DNA of 9,320 nucleotides from CAZSLZ01 sp964607865 (GCA_964607865.1 CAZSLZ010000127.1:1-9320); one strand, 5' to 3'; shown: positions 1 through 7,893, counted from the stretch's first letter. The notes: generated from the sequence alone by a model not told the origin. Program-made: numbers and translations.

Positions 1-156
1 GAATCTATCAGTTTTCCATCGGTAGTGGGAGAAGAAAAAGCCCGGCAGATGGCAGCTGAGTCAACCATCGAAGCAATTGAAGCTTTGAGTATTTTTGGTT
101 CGGGAGCCCAGCGATTAAAAGAGATTGCCACATTTTTACTGAACCGGGAAAAATAG
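1..156 (+). CDS. ispA: Prenyl diphosphate synthase, C-terminal fragment (farnesyl/geranylgeranyl type)
   Basis: This is the last 51 codons of a gene that begins left of the window; frame 1 is open from base 1 to the TAG at 154-156. The peptide starts ESISFPSVVGEEKARQMA and ends FLLNREK. The pattern FPSxxGxExA(R), then a helix with AxxxxxALxxFG and a last LxxxAxFLxxRE helix, is the typical C-terminus of IspA-type trans-prenyl diphosphate synthases (farnesyl or geranylgeranyl diphosphate from IPP and DMAPP, cytosolic). The Asp-rich catalytic motifs lie outside the window, so product chain length cannot be judged. The next gene, 91 bp downstream on the same strand, is dxs, a frequent neighbour of ispA, which supports the call. 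I see no terminator between them. Confidence 0.82.
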   Translation, partial: ESISFPSVVGEEKARQMAAESTIEAIEALSIFGSGAQRLKEIATFLLNREK

Positions 157-247
157 AAAAATCGACGAGTTTTTAATTTTCCGGCAATAAAGGTAAATCT
201 GGTTTCTTCTTTAATATTCCAAGAATAACTAAAGTTAGATTATAATT

Positions 248-2137
248 ATGGACGAAATATTCAGTAAAATACAGACCCCCAGGGATATAAAAAAATACAG
301 TATAGAGCAACTTAACCAGTTATCCGGTTATTTAAGAAACGAGATAATTCAGACCATCAGCAAGACGGGGGGCCATCTTGCTTCCAGTCTTGGGGTGGTG
401 GAAATTACCGTTGCTCTTCATTACATTTTTAATGCCCCCGACGACAAGATCATCTGGGACGTGGGGCATCAGTGTTATGCCCATAAACTGCTCACCGGCA
501 GAAACGAGAAATTCTGTACTATTCGCCAATATCAGGGAATAAGCGGATTCACCAGATCCTGTGAATCCTGCTTCGATCCTTTTGGCGCAGGGCACTCCAG
601 CACTTCCATATCTTCGGCCCTTGGTTTTGCGGCAGCCCGCGATCAACTGAAAGAGGATTATGAGGTTATTGCCGTAATAGGCGACGGGGCAATGACCGGT
701 GGGCTGGCATTTGAAGGCCTTAACAACGCCGGGCATCTCAAGTCCGACTTGATTGTGGTTCTGAACGACAACGAAATGTCCATTGCTAAAAATGTGGGGG
801 CTATTTCCAGATATTTAAACAAGATTAGAATGGAACCTCATTATGTCAAGTTCAGAGATGAAATCAGGCATTTAATGGAAAAAATTCCCAAATTCGGAAA
901 AAAGATGCTTTCTACAGCTGAACGGATAGAGGACAGCCTGATATATGCAGTCATCCCTGGCGTATTATTCGAAGCTATGGGTTTCACCTACCTGGGCCCC
1001 TTCGATGGCCATAATATGGAATCAATAATTCCCGCCTTCAAACAGGCAAAAGAATTAAATGGCCCCAGGCTTATTCATGTAACCACCCAGAAGGGCAGGG
1101 GTTTTCAACCTGCGGAAAAGGATGCCACCAGCTGGCATGGAGCTATACCTTTTAACCCTGAAAATGGAAAAGTGGATAAATCTCAGAAACAAATTCCCCA
1201 GTATAATGAAGTATTTTGTGATACTCTCATTAAACTTGCTCTGGATGACCCGAAAATTGTAGCTATTACTGCAGCAATGCCTGACGGCACCGGGTTGATC
1301 CCCTTCAAGGATGAGTTTCCTGAAAGATTTTACGATGTAGGAATAGCCGAGCAGCATGCCCTGACTTTTGCTGCAGGGATGGCTGCGGGTGGTTTGAAAC
1401 CGGTGGCAGCTATTTATTCAACTTTTTTGCAGAGAGCCTATGATCAGATAATTCATGATATTTGCCTGCAGAATTTGCCGGTGGTTATCTGTATGGACAG
1501 AGGCGGCATTGTTGGCGAGGATGGCCCCACCCATCACGGAGTTTTTGACCTGTCTTTCCTGAGATCCATACCTGGTATGACGGTAATGGCTCCCAGGGAT
1601 GAAAACGAGCTTCAGCATATGCTTAAATCCGCCATCAATTATTGCAGCCCTGTGACAATTCGATACCCCCGTGGCCAGGGAGTTGGGGTACCCTTGGATA
1701 CCTTTTCGCAATGGGAGGTTTTACCCAGGGGCAAAGCTGAGATAATGAATGAAGGTAAGGACATTGCCATTCTGGCGGTAGGCAGTATGGTCTATCCTGC
1801 AATTCTGGCAGCGGAAAAACTGAATAATTACGGCATAAAACCCTATGTGGTGAATATGAGGTTTGTAAAACCCATTGATGAAGAAATTATTCTGAAACTG
1901 GCGCGTGAAACCAGCCACCTGGTTACCGTAGAAGAAAATGTTCTGCAGGGCGGGTTTGGCTCGGCAGTTATGGAAGTGGTTCATAACCATAAAATAAAAG
2001 ACTGCCTGGTTCAGAGTATCGGAATTCCCGATAAATTTATTGAACAGGGTGAAATGAATTTTCTTAAAGAGAAATACGGCCTTACTTCCGAGGGTATTGT
2101 TCAAAGAATCAGAGAAGCTCTTCAGGTGGTAGGATAA
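248..2137 (+). CDS. dxs: 1-deoxy-D-xylulose-5-phosphate synthase
   Basis: This cytosolic thiamine-diphosphate enzyme condenses pyruvate with glyceraldehyde 3-phosphate to DXP, the entry step of the MEP isoprenoid pathway and a precursor of thiamine and pyridoxal. The 629 residues match the usual family length (about 620-640). Visible motifs in order are: SKTGGHLASSLG with the catalytic His near residue 43; DVGHQCYAHKLLTGR; the ThDP/Mg motif GDGAMTGG (145-152) through NDN (173-175); the transketolase pyrimidine-binding motif DVGIAEQHA with catalytic Glu368; and DRGGIVGEDGPTHHG (417-431). The C-terminal transketolase domain runs from about 495 to 625. The start is constrained: an in-frame TAG lies at 236-238, ATG 248 is the first ATG after it, and the protein begins like other Dxs (IxxPxDIKKxSxEQL). 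No convincing Shine-Dalgarno precedes it. The gene follows ispA, and a hairpin terminator lies 29 bp after the stop. No motif is missing. Confidence 0.98.
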   Translation: MDEIFSKIQTPRDIKKYSIEQLNQLSGYLRNEIIQTISKTGGHLASSLGVVEITVALHYIFNAPDDKIIWDVGHQCYAHKLLTGRNEKFCTIRQYQGISGFTRSCESCFDPFGAGHSSTSISSALGFAAARDQLKEDYEVIAVIGDGAMTGGLAFEGLNNAGHLKSDLIVVLNDNEMSIAKNVGAISRYLNKIRMEPHYVKFRDEIRHLMEKIPKFGKKMLSTAERIEDSLIYAVIPGVLFEAMGFTYLGPFDGHNMESIIPAFKQAKELNGPRLIHVTTQKGRGFQPAEKDATSWHGAIPFNPENGKVDKSQKQIPQYNEVFCDTLIKLALDDPKIVAITAAMPDGTGLIPFKDEFPERFYDVGIAEQHALTFAAGMAAGGLKPVAAIYSTFLQRAYDQIIHDICLQNLPVVICMDRGGIVGEDGPTHHGVFDLSFLRSIPGMTVMAPRDENELQHMLKSAINYCSPVTIRYPRGQGVGVPLDTFSQWEVLPRGKAEIMNEGKDIAILAVGSMVYPAILAAEKLNNYGIKPYVVNMRFVKPIDEEIILKLARETSHLVTVEENVLQGGFGSAVMEVVHNHKIKDCLVQSIGIPDKFIEQGEMNFLKEKYGLTSEGIVQRIREALQVVG

Positions 2138-2166
2138 ATTGAAAAAATGTAGAAAAAATATATATA

Positions 2167-2192
2167 TTGGCTCTTAAGCAAGAGCCAATTTT
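2167..2192 (+). terminator. Rho-independent terminator after dxs
   Basis: A perfect 9-bp inverted repeat, TTGGCTCTT (2167-2175) and AAGAGCCAA (2180-2188), encloses the 4-base loop AAGC and is followed directly by TTTT. An A/T-rich stretch precedes it. It lies 29 bp after the dxs stop and well before the next gene, where the isoprenoid unit would be expected to end. The T-run is short, so termination may be incomplete. Confidence 0.8.
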
Positions 2193-2225
2193 CAGTTGGA
2201 TCAAGGTAATTTTAAAGGAAAAAGT

Positions 2226-2254
2226 TTTTCATTCACAGAATTTTAGAATATATA
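2226..2254 (+). promoter_or_regulatory. Candidate sigma70-type promoter for the kinase-comB unit
   Basis: A possible -35 box TTTTCA (2226-2231; 4 of 6 to TTGACA) and -10 box TATATA (2249-2254; 4 of 6 to TATAAT) are separated by exactly 17 bp. They lie between the dxs terminator and the kinase start. The region is A/T-rich, so chance matches are likely; position is the main support. The predicted leader would be about 50 nt. Confidence 0.28.
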
Positions 2255-2311
2255 AATAAATTTAGATGAACAATGATCAGTGATAGCAGTTTTTTTGTCT
2301 GGTGAAGGGCC

Positions 2312-3673
2312 ATGTTGGAAAAGGGAGACACTCTAAAGAGAAAATACGATATTGTCAAAGTTGTGGGGACCGGTTCCCAGAGCGTAGTTTATCATGGAAA
2401 AGATTTCATGGAAGGCAAGGATGTTGCCATAAAAGAGATGAAAAAAGGCGGCTCCATGAACGAGGACCTTACCAGTATCGACCTTTACCGCCAGGAAGTC
2501 TTCATTTTATCCCACAGCGATTATCCGGGAATTCCCAAGATTTACGATCAATTTGAAGAAAAAGGCAACCTGTATATTATTATGGAGTATGTTCCCGGAA
2601 AAGATCTTCAGCAAATTCTGGACGAAAAAGAAAAGTTGACTCCCGCGCAGGCCCTTTTTATTGCAATTCAGGTTGCCGATATTCTGGATCACCTTCACAG
2701 CCTGGAACCTCCGATTTATTTCAGAGATGTAAAACCCAGCAATATTATGTTTACCGGCTCTATGGTTTATCTGGTGGATTTTGCCGGATGCTATATGGCT
2801 CATTCGGGTATGGGCGAGGGTGTGATGATCAGAACCCGTGGATATAGTCCACCGGAAGCCCGCCGTATGACCAGGCCCGACCCCATGTTTGATGTCTATG
2901 GCCTGGGAATGCTTCTTTACAGAATGGCATCAGGTATTAATGTGGTTCAGTTCAAGGATGCCGCTCCGCCCCTGAACGCCAAAAAAGAAAAACTACCACC
3001 CGCCCTGGTTCAGATTATTAACAAGGCAATCAGGCGTAATCGCTATACACGTTATCATACCGCCCTTGAAATGAAAACCGAGATGGAAGACCTTCTGAAA
3101 AATATAAAGGGTGCCAACTATGGCAAGAAAAAGGAAGAAGGGGTTTTACTCCCCAGCCTTATGAAACTGGTGGAAGATAAAGAACAGAAAGAAGATCAAC
3201 CATCTGAAACCGAAAATCCTGAACAAAATCCTGGGAAAAAACCTTCGATATTTCAAAGAATCAAGAATTTTATCAAGAAAAAATTCTTCAAAGAAAAAAA
3301 GGAAAAAACACGCATTAACTTGTTTTATACCGTACGTACTTTCATTGTGGCAATACTCGTTCCATTTCTCGATATGGCGGTTTTCGGGCTGGTTCCACTG
3401 TTAATTTTCAGAGAAGAATTTGCAAAAACCTTTCTTCTGATGAAAGACCCTCTGCCAATGCCTCCGGGTTATTACGTATTTGCTCTGATTATTTTAATTC
3501 TGCATTTTATTCACCGACACTGGCTGGACTGGTGGGCATTTTTTGCTCCCATTTCCAGAGAACTTCACCTTCCCCAGCTTGGAGGAATTAGGCCCAACTC
3601 GGTTCTATTTTTCTTTGAACTGGTACTGCTGTTTTACTGTTATTATTCTTTGGTAACATTAAAACCCATATAG
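2312..3673 (+). CDS. Membrane-anchored Hanks-type Ser/Thr protein kinase with atypical FRD and DFA motifs
   Basis: This 453-residue protein has an N-terminal cytosolic kinase domain (about 12-265), a charged Lys/Glu-rich linker (about 266-335) and three hydrophobic segments near 341-366, 384-401 and 429-449. Kinase motifs in order are: Gly-rich loop GTGSQSVVY (19-27), VAIK with ATP-anchoring Lys41, a candidate alpha-C Glu62, catalytic loop FRDVKPSN (137-144; Asp139, Lys141 and Asn144 present), metal-binding Asp156 in DFA, GYSPPEA (177-183) and helix-F Asp194. The usual HRD/YRD is FRD, and the third DFG residue is Ala. All phosphotransfer residues are kept, so it is probably active rather than a pseudokinase. 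No PASTA, TPR or other sensor domain is visible. ATG 2312 sits only 2 nt after GAAGGG; the TTG at 2315 has better spacing (5 nt) and would shorten the protein by one residue. The comB homologue follows after 14 bp. Substrates are unknown. Confidence 0.93.
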   Translation: MLEKGDTLKRKYDIVKVVGTGSQSVVYHGKDFMEGKDVAIKEMKKGGSMNEDLTSIDLYRQEVFILSHSDYPGIPKIYDQFEEKGNLYIIMEYVPGKDLQQILDEKEKLTPAQALFIAIQVADILDHLHSLEPPIYFRDVKPSNIMFTGSMVYLVDFAGCYMAHSGMGEGVMIRTRGYSPPEARRMTRPDPMFDVYGLGMLLYRMASGINVVQFKDAAPPLNAKKEKLPPALVQIINKAIRRNRYTRYHTALEMKTEMEDLLKNIKGANYGKKKEEGVLLPSLMKLVEDKEQKEDQPSETENPEQNPGKKPSIFQRIKNFIKKKFFKEKKEKTRINLFYTVRTFIVAILVPFLDMAVFGLVPLLIFREEFAKTFLLMKDPLPMPPGYYVFALIILILHFIHRHWLDWWAFFAPISRELHLPQLGGIRPNSVLFFFELVLLFYCYYSLVTLKPI

Positions 3674-3687
3674 CCTGAGAGAATGAA

Positions 3688-4425
3688 ATGAAAATTGATA
3701 TCATTCTAACTCCCCATGATCAGTATAATATTGCCAGGGTCGATTCCCGGAAAAACGCAGTAGTTATTGATATTTTAAGGGCAAGCTCAACAATTGTCTC
3801 AGCTTTGGAAGCTGGGGCTGAAAAAATCTTTTGCGCTCAATCATTAGAAGAAGCTTTTAATAAGAAGGAAGAGCTGGTCAAAATAATGCCTGTTGAGAAA
3901 GTTCTTCTGGGCGGTGAAAGGAAAGGCTTGAAGGTAGAGGGTTTTCAAATGGGGAATTCTCCCAGGGAATATATGCCTCAAACCGTTAAAGGCAGAACAT
4001 TGGTTATCTCCTCCACCAATGGAACCAGGGCAATAAGAAATTCATCCCAGGCAGGCAGAATAATTGTGGGGTCCTTTCTCAACGCCCGGGCTGCGGCAGA
4101 TTTTTTACTGCAGGATAATAAAAACATAATTTTTTATCTTGCAGGCCGTGAAAACGACTTTTCCTACGAAGATGCTGCCGGAGCCGGCGCAATTATATTC
4201 TGTGTTTTATCAGAGCTACCCGGTGTAGAGCTTTCTGATTCCAGTAGAATGTGTTTTCAGTTATTCAAAAACCATAAGGAAGATTTACTGGACATGCTCA
4301 GAGCAACATTTCATGGCAATTACCTGGTTACCCTGGGCCTGGAAAAGGATCTGGAGTTCTGCAGCCGGTTTGATGTGAGCACCACGGTCCCCATAGTTGA
4401 CAGACAGGGCTGGATAATCCCCTGA
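3688..4425 (+). CDS. comB: ComB-family 2-phosphosulfolactate phosphatase homologue
   Basis: The family's characterised reaction is Mg-dependent hydrolysis of (R)-2-phospho-3-sulfolactate to 3-sulfolactate and phosphate (EC 3.1.3.71), an early step of coenzyme M synthesis in methanogens. Many bacteria without coenzyme M carry homologues of unknown substrate. The 245 residues match the family length. Conserved blocks seen are: VVIDILRASSTIV (25-37), LLGGERKGLKVEGFQMGNSP (73-92), STNGTRA (109-115), GSFLNA (128-133), AGRENDFSYEDAAGAGA (152-168) and DVSTTVPIV near the C-terminus. A GAGAG ribosome binding site (3677-3681) lies 6 nt before the ATG; an overlapping ATG at 3683 stops after two codons. 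It is probably co-transcribed with the kinase upstream. Its stop lies only 7 bp from the stop of the convergent gene. The family call is secure; the actual substrate here is not. Confidence 0.9.
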   Translation: MKIDIILTPHDQYNIARVDSRKNAVVIDILRASSTIVSALEAGAEKIFCAQSLEEAFNKKEELVKIMPVEKVLLGGERKGLKVEGFQMGNSPREYMPQTVKGRTLVISSTNGTRAIRNSSQAGRIIVGSFLNARAAADFLLQDNKNIIFYLAGRENDFSYEDAAGAGAIIFCVLSELPGVELSDSSRMCFQLFKNHKEDLLDMLRATFHGNYLVTLGLEKDLEFCSRFDVSTTVPIVDRQGWIIP

Positions 4426-4432
4426 CAGGGAT

Positions 4433-5590
4433 TTACTTGAAAATATTAATTATCAGCCCGATAGGTTCTTTTTCAATTATGCCCTTTATTAATACTTTAT
4501 CTCCCACCGATACCGAGTTGGCAGTTACTTTATTATCTCCCTGATAAAATAAGGTTTTTGCAGTAATTCTGCACCTGATTCTCTGATCTTTTGATAAAAC
4601 CGTTATGAAAGAACCCCCAGCCTCCACTACCTTTCCAAAAGCCAGAATATTAAGGGTGCCAGGGAGTTCTCCCTTTTTAATAAGAACCTCAAACAATGAA
4701 TTGAGCCCGATGGAATTGATGATCATTTTTGCCGATGAACTGGAAGGGGAGCCAAAGATAATGGTGTTATAACCCACAAAATCCGCCGGAGATTTTATCC
4801 GGGGCGTGGCGGGAATCCACCTTGTGGAACTGCCATAGACTGCCGATTTTGTTTTATTTTCCCTGGTTGTAACATATATTTTCTTTTCTTTCATGTTTAC
4901 ATTTTTTACTTTACCCCAACCTATAATGGGGCCAAATTGTTCTTCCAACTGTTCAATGACAAAAGATTGGCTATCCATGATTTTATGAATTTTCAAAGTG
5001 GGAGGTTCGTCTTCGAGAAAACCCGGCCATCGGCAGATAAGGGCAACCTTTGAACCAATCTTTAAATTTCTGGAGGAAAGATTTTTATCGGCAAATATTC
5101 CTGAAGTTTCAGATGTTACATAAGCCCGCTTCACTTTGTTGCCAAAAGTTTTTATGGTGTATTCATTTCCGCCGTTGTTTCTGTTTATTATTTCCCCCGC
5201 CAGTATGGTTTCTATCTGCACCAGGCCCAGTTTATAAAACAAAGCTTTTCTTTCCCATATTTCCTCTGCATGAGGGGTATTAGATTCAGGATTGTTGGAA
5301 AAAACCACAATGACATCGCCGTTTTGGAACTCTGAAGGTTTTGCCTTGAAATTTTTCTGCCTTGGTTGATTTTTGCTGTAAAACAGGGTGTTACTGTCTA
5401 TTTTTATCTTTTTTAACAGCCCTTCATCCAGAGTTTTAACCTGAATATAACCCAGTGACGACTGATTGGAAACTACCTCGGCATAAAAAGGCTTGCTTCT
5501 GGCATACGAATTTTCAATTACAAAAGAAATAACCATAAAAAATAAAAAACAAACGGTTATAAAGAAGCCTTTTTTAGATTGATTAATCAT
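4433..5590 (-). CDS. Exported protein with four degenerate beta-rich repeats, function unknown
   Basis: I do not recognise a named family. The 385-residue protein begins with a signal peptide: Lys residues at 6-7, a hydrophobic core at about 9-24, and a probable cleavage after SYA (residue 30). The mature part reads as four diverged units of about 70-80 residues (near 37-112, 131-205, 223-295 and 316-385). Each has a G-x-V/I strand, a (I/Y)xVxT-type strand, a Lys-rich strand, a TLFY/TRWIP-like motif and an ending resembling GDxVxV followed by A/K-x-x-I. Units 1 and 4 are most alike (SNTLFY and AKTLFY; GDVIVV and GDKVLI). The architecture resembles DUF5666-like small beta-barrel repeat proteins, but this is an impression needing a profile search. 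On the minus strand a GGAG (plus 5603-5606) lies 12 nt before the ATG, a long spacing. The gene is convergent with comB and divergent from the GH13 gene, so it may share regulation with the latter. Confidence 0.85.
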   Translation of the reverse strand: MINQSKKGFFITVCFLFFMVISFVIENSYARSKPFYAEVVSNQSSLGYIQVKTLDEGLLKKIKIDSNTLFYSKNQPRQKNFKAKPSEFQNGDVIVVFSNNPESNTPHAEEIWERKALFYKLGLVQIETILAGEIINRNNGGNEYTIKTFGNKVKRAYVTSETSGIFADKNLSSRNLKIGSKVALICRWPGFLEDEPPTLKIHKIMDSQSFVIEQLEEQFGPIIGWGKVKNVNMKEKKIYVTTRENKTKSAVYGSSTRWIPATPRIKSPADFVGYNTIIFGSPSSSSAKMIINSIGLNSLFEVLIKKGELPGTLNILAFGKVVEAGGSFITVLSKDQRIRCRITAKTLFYQGDNKVTANSVSVGDKVLIKGIIEKEPIGLIINIFK

Positions 5591-5787
5591 ATCCCGGCTT
5601 TTCTCCAGTAAAATAAAGGATTAAATGGATAAAACATGAAAATATATTATTCGGAAAAATCATAACTTTTATTGTATCCATGGGCTTATTTGTTATTCCT
5701 GTCGAAAATCCTTTATTAATCTTCCTTGTAATGTAAGCCTTCAACGACAATTGTTAAAATTTATTAATATTTTTAGGGGGGACTTCC
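5591..5787. promoter_or_regulatory. Divergent intergenic region between the two exported-protein genes
   Basis: This 197-bp A/T-rich stretch separates start codons on opposite strands, so it must hold promoters for both the minus-strand repeat protein and the GH13 gene unless distant promoters serve them. I could not pick a -35/-10 pair on either strand with reasonable spacing. It contains short palindromic stretches such as ACAATTGT, which are too short to call operators. No hairpin, riboswitch or small ORF was recognised. Confidence 0.5.
5775..5782 (+). promoter_or_regulatory. Strong ribosome binding site of the GH13 gene
   Basis: AGGGGGGA ends 5 nt before the ATG at 5788. It is the most G-rich ribosome binding site in the window. 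It fixes the start, which in turn gives a clean signal peptide. Confidence 0.8.
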
Positions 5788-7893
5788 ATGAAAAAAACCA
5801 GAGTTCTGTTTATTTGCCTGGTAATCTTGTCAATTATGGTTTCAGGTGCGTGTTTTGCCCAGCAGAATAACCTGGATTGGCTGGAAAGCCAATCTATGCT
5901 TTTTCAAGGTAAAAAACTTGCAGAAAAATACTCGGGTTCAAAAAAACAATGGCAACATGCCTATACTCAGCCTCATCCTGAAAAATTATGTGAAATGGCA
6001 TCGGTGTGGTTCACAGCTTACCCCGCATCAACCATAACACCAACGGGAAAGACAATAATTCAAACCCTTGGCAGCGATAAATTATGGGAAGCTTTTGAAA
6101 AGATAGGAATCGAAGCTATGCATACCTCGCCCCTGAAACGGGCGGGCGGTGTGAAAGGCCGTGAATTTACCCCCACCGTGGATGGGGGTTTCGATCGAAT
6201 TGGCCTGGATATGGCGCCGGAATTCGGAACCGATGAACAATACAGAATGTTGGTTCAAACAGCAAAAAAGCATAAGGGTTACATAGCTGGCGATATTGTG
6301 CCCGGCCATACCGGAAAGGGGCCTGATTTTCGCCTGGCTGCCAGAAATTATAAAAATTACCCGGGTTTATATTCCATAATTGAAATTAAACGAAAAGACT
6401 GGGATATTCTTCCCGAGCTGGCAGATGATGTTGATACACAAAACCTTGATATGCAGACCGTTGAAGAGCTATATAAACGGGGTTACATTCCCGGTAAACT
6501 GCAGCGGGTGATTTTTTACGAAAAAGGAGTAAAGGAAACAAACTGGAGCGTTACAAATATTGTTACCGGCGCCGACGGTGAAGACCGGCGCTGGGTTTAC
6601 CTGCACTATTTTAAAGAAGGCCAGCCCACCCTTAACTGGCTGGACCCCTCTTTCGCAGCACAGCAACTTATTGCCGGTGATGTCATAAAGACTGTTGACG
6701 TCCTGGGGGCAAAAATTATAAGGCTCGATGCCAACGGCTTTCTGGGCATAGAAAAAACCGACAGCTTTACCGCCTGGTCCCAGGGGCATCCTTTATCGAT
6801 AATTGCCACTGAATATACAGCTATGCTGTCACGTAAAATGGGCGGTTTCAGTTTTCAGGAATTAAATCTGAATTTTGAAGATATCAAGAAATTCTCACAG
6901 AACGGCCCCGATTTGTCTTACGACTTCATCACCCGGCCTGCCTACTGCCATGCCTTGTTGACTGGCGACGCTTCTTTCTTGAAATTGACCCTGAACCTGA
7001 TGCATGAATATAAAATAAAACCTATTTCTCTGATTCATGCCCTCCAGAACCATGATGAAATAACCTATGAACTGGTCCATTTCTCGGCATATGGAAACGA
7101 AAAGTTTGACCTGGACGGCAAAATGATTGAAGGGAAAAAGCTGAGGAGTATGGTGGTAAAACAAATGAAGGAATTAGCCACAGCTCCAGAAGCACCTTAT
7201 AACAAACTTTCAGGTAATGGGTTGTGTACCACATTTGCAGGTTATTGCTCAGCAGCCCTGGGTATTGAAAATCCTTACAATATGGCCCAGAAAGACAGGG
7301 AGCAGGTAATAAAAGCCCATATGCTGCTTGCCACTTTTAACGCAATGCAACCCGGTGTTTTTGCCCTGTCAGGCTGGGATATGGTGGGGGCGCTGCCTCT
7401 GCCCCAGAGTGAAATTACAGAGATGGTCGCCGATGGTGATTTTCGTTGGGTTAATCGCGGTGCTTATGACCTGATGGGCAATAGCCCGGAAGTTGATAAA
7501 TCAACCGCAGGCATGCCCAGGGCAATGAGTTTATATGGAAGTATTCCCGAACAATTAAAAGATAAAAATTCATTTCTTTCCCGGCTGCAAAAAATTCTGG
7601 CTATCAGAAAAAACTATAAAATTCATCTTTCAGAACAGATGCCCTTACCTCAAACCAATAACAAAGCTGTAGTAATGATGGTTCACAAGCTTCCCCATAC
7701 CCATGATTATGAAATAACTGCCCTGAATTTCGCCCAGAAAAGAATGAAAGAAACTACACAAATTGGTTATTTGAAAGATAGAAATATTATTGATTTGAAC
7801 TCTGGAAAACAAATCGGAGTTACCGATTCCCACGGAAAATTCAGTATTGAATTTAACGAACTGGAGGGAAAAATTCTTTTATTTAAGAAGTAA
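5788..7893 (+). CDS. Exported GH13 (alpha-amylase superfamily) enzyme related to trehalose synthase
   Basis: This 701-residue protein has an N-terminal signal peptide (MKKTR, hydrophobic core about 6-20, probable cleavage after CFA at residue 24), so it should act in the periplasm or outside the cell. A GH13 (beta/alpha)8 barrel follows. Conserved regions seen are: region I DIVPGH (169-174), region II RLDA with nucleophile Asp314, region III FQELN with likely acid/base Glu358, and region IV LQNHDEITYELV with Asp423. The spacing of 44 residues from nucleophile to acid and 65 to the last Asp is close to that of maltose alpha-glucosyltransferases (TreS), and LQNHDEITYEL resembles TreS LRNHDELTLEM. 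A C-terminal beta domain spans about 625-701. Region I has Gly where most GH13 enzymes have Asn. There is no fused maltokinase domain. The substrate could be maltose/trehalose or another alpha-glucoside; an outright hydrolase is also possible. No terminator is evident in the 119 bp before the next gene. Confidence 0.88.
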   Translation: MKKTRVLFICLVILSIMVSGACFAQQNNLDWLESQSMLFQGKKLAEKYSGSKKQWQHAYTQPHPEKLCEMASVWFTAYPASTITPTGKTIIQTLGSDKLWEAFEKIGIEAMHTSPLKRAGGVKGREFTPTVDGGFDRIGLDMAPEFGTDEQYRMLVQTAKKHKGYIAGDIVPGHTGKGPDFRLAARNYKNYPGLYSIIEIKRKDWDILPELADDVDTQNLDMQTVEELYKRGYIPGKLQRVIFYEKGVKETNWSVTNIVTGADGEDRRWVYLHYFKEGQPTLNWLDPSFAAQQLIAGDVIKTVDVLGAKIIRLDANGFLGIEKTDSFTAWSQGHPLSIIATEYTAMLSRKMGGFSFQELNLNFEDIKKFSQNGPDLSYDFITRPAYCHALLTGDASFLKLTLNLMHEYKIKPISLIHALQNHDEITYELVHFSAYGNEKFDLDGKMIEGKKLRSMVVKQMKELATAPEAPYNKLSGNGLCTTFAGYCSAALGIENPYNMAQKDREQVIKAHMLLATFNAMQPGVFALSGWDMVGALPLPQSEITEMVADGDFRWVNRGAYDLMGNSPEVDKSTAGMPRAMSLYGSIPEQLKDKNSFLSRLQKILAIRKNYKIHLSEQMPLPQTNNKAVVMMVHKLPHTHDYEITALNFAQKRMKETTQIGYLKDRNIIDLNSGKQIGVTDSHGKFSIEFNELEGKILLFKK

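Noticed and set aside
241..246. Exact TATAAT hexamer just upstream of the dxs ATG, as a promoter
   Set aside because: No good -35 lies 16-18 bp upstream (best is TTCCAA), and transcription would start inside the coding region. Chance in an A/T-rich gap is more likely.
332..736. Antisense open frame of 134 codons within dxs
   Set aside because: It lies wholly opposite a strongly conserved gene, resembles no family I know, and reads as a shadow of dxs codon bias. The other antisense frames within dxs, the kinase and the GH13 gene are rejected for the same reason.
2302..2556. Open frame of 84 codons (GTG start) overlapping the 5' end of the kinase
   Set aside because: It is an alternative frame over conserved kinase motifs (Gly-rich loop, VAIK), with Arg/His-rich low-quality sequence.
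4416..4433. Short hairpin AATCCC/GGGATT between the convergent stops of comB and the minus-strand gene, as a bidirectional terminator
   Set aside because: The stem is only 6 bp and no T-run follows on either strand; it overlaps coding sequence. Not strong enough to call.
5050..5283. Plus-strand open frame of 77 codons opposite the exported repeat protein
   Set aside because: It is antisense to a gene with a good signal peptide and internal repeats; its own composition (rich in Phe, Cys and Pro) looks like a shadow.
5833..5868. Possible lipobox (VSGAC) in the GH13 signal peptide
   Set aside because: The -3 position is Ser rather than Leu/Val/Ile, and a normal signal peptidase I site follows after CFA. 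A lipoprotein is possible but not supported.
6811..6813. Glu342 (IIATEY) as the GH13 general acid
   Set aside because: This segment reads as the helix before strand beta-5. Glu358 in FQELN has the strand context and the spacing expected from trehalose synthases.
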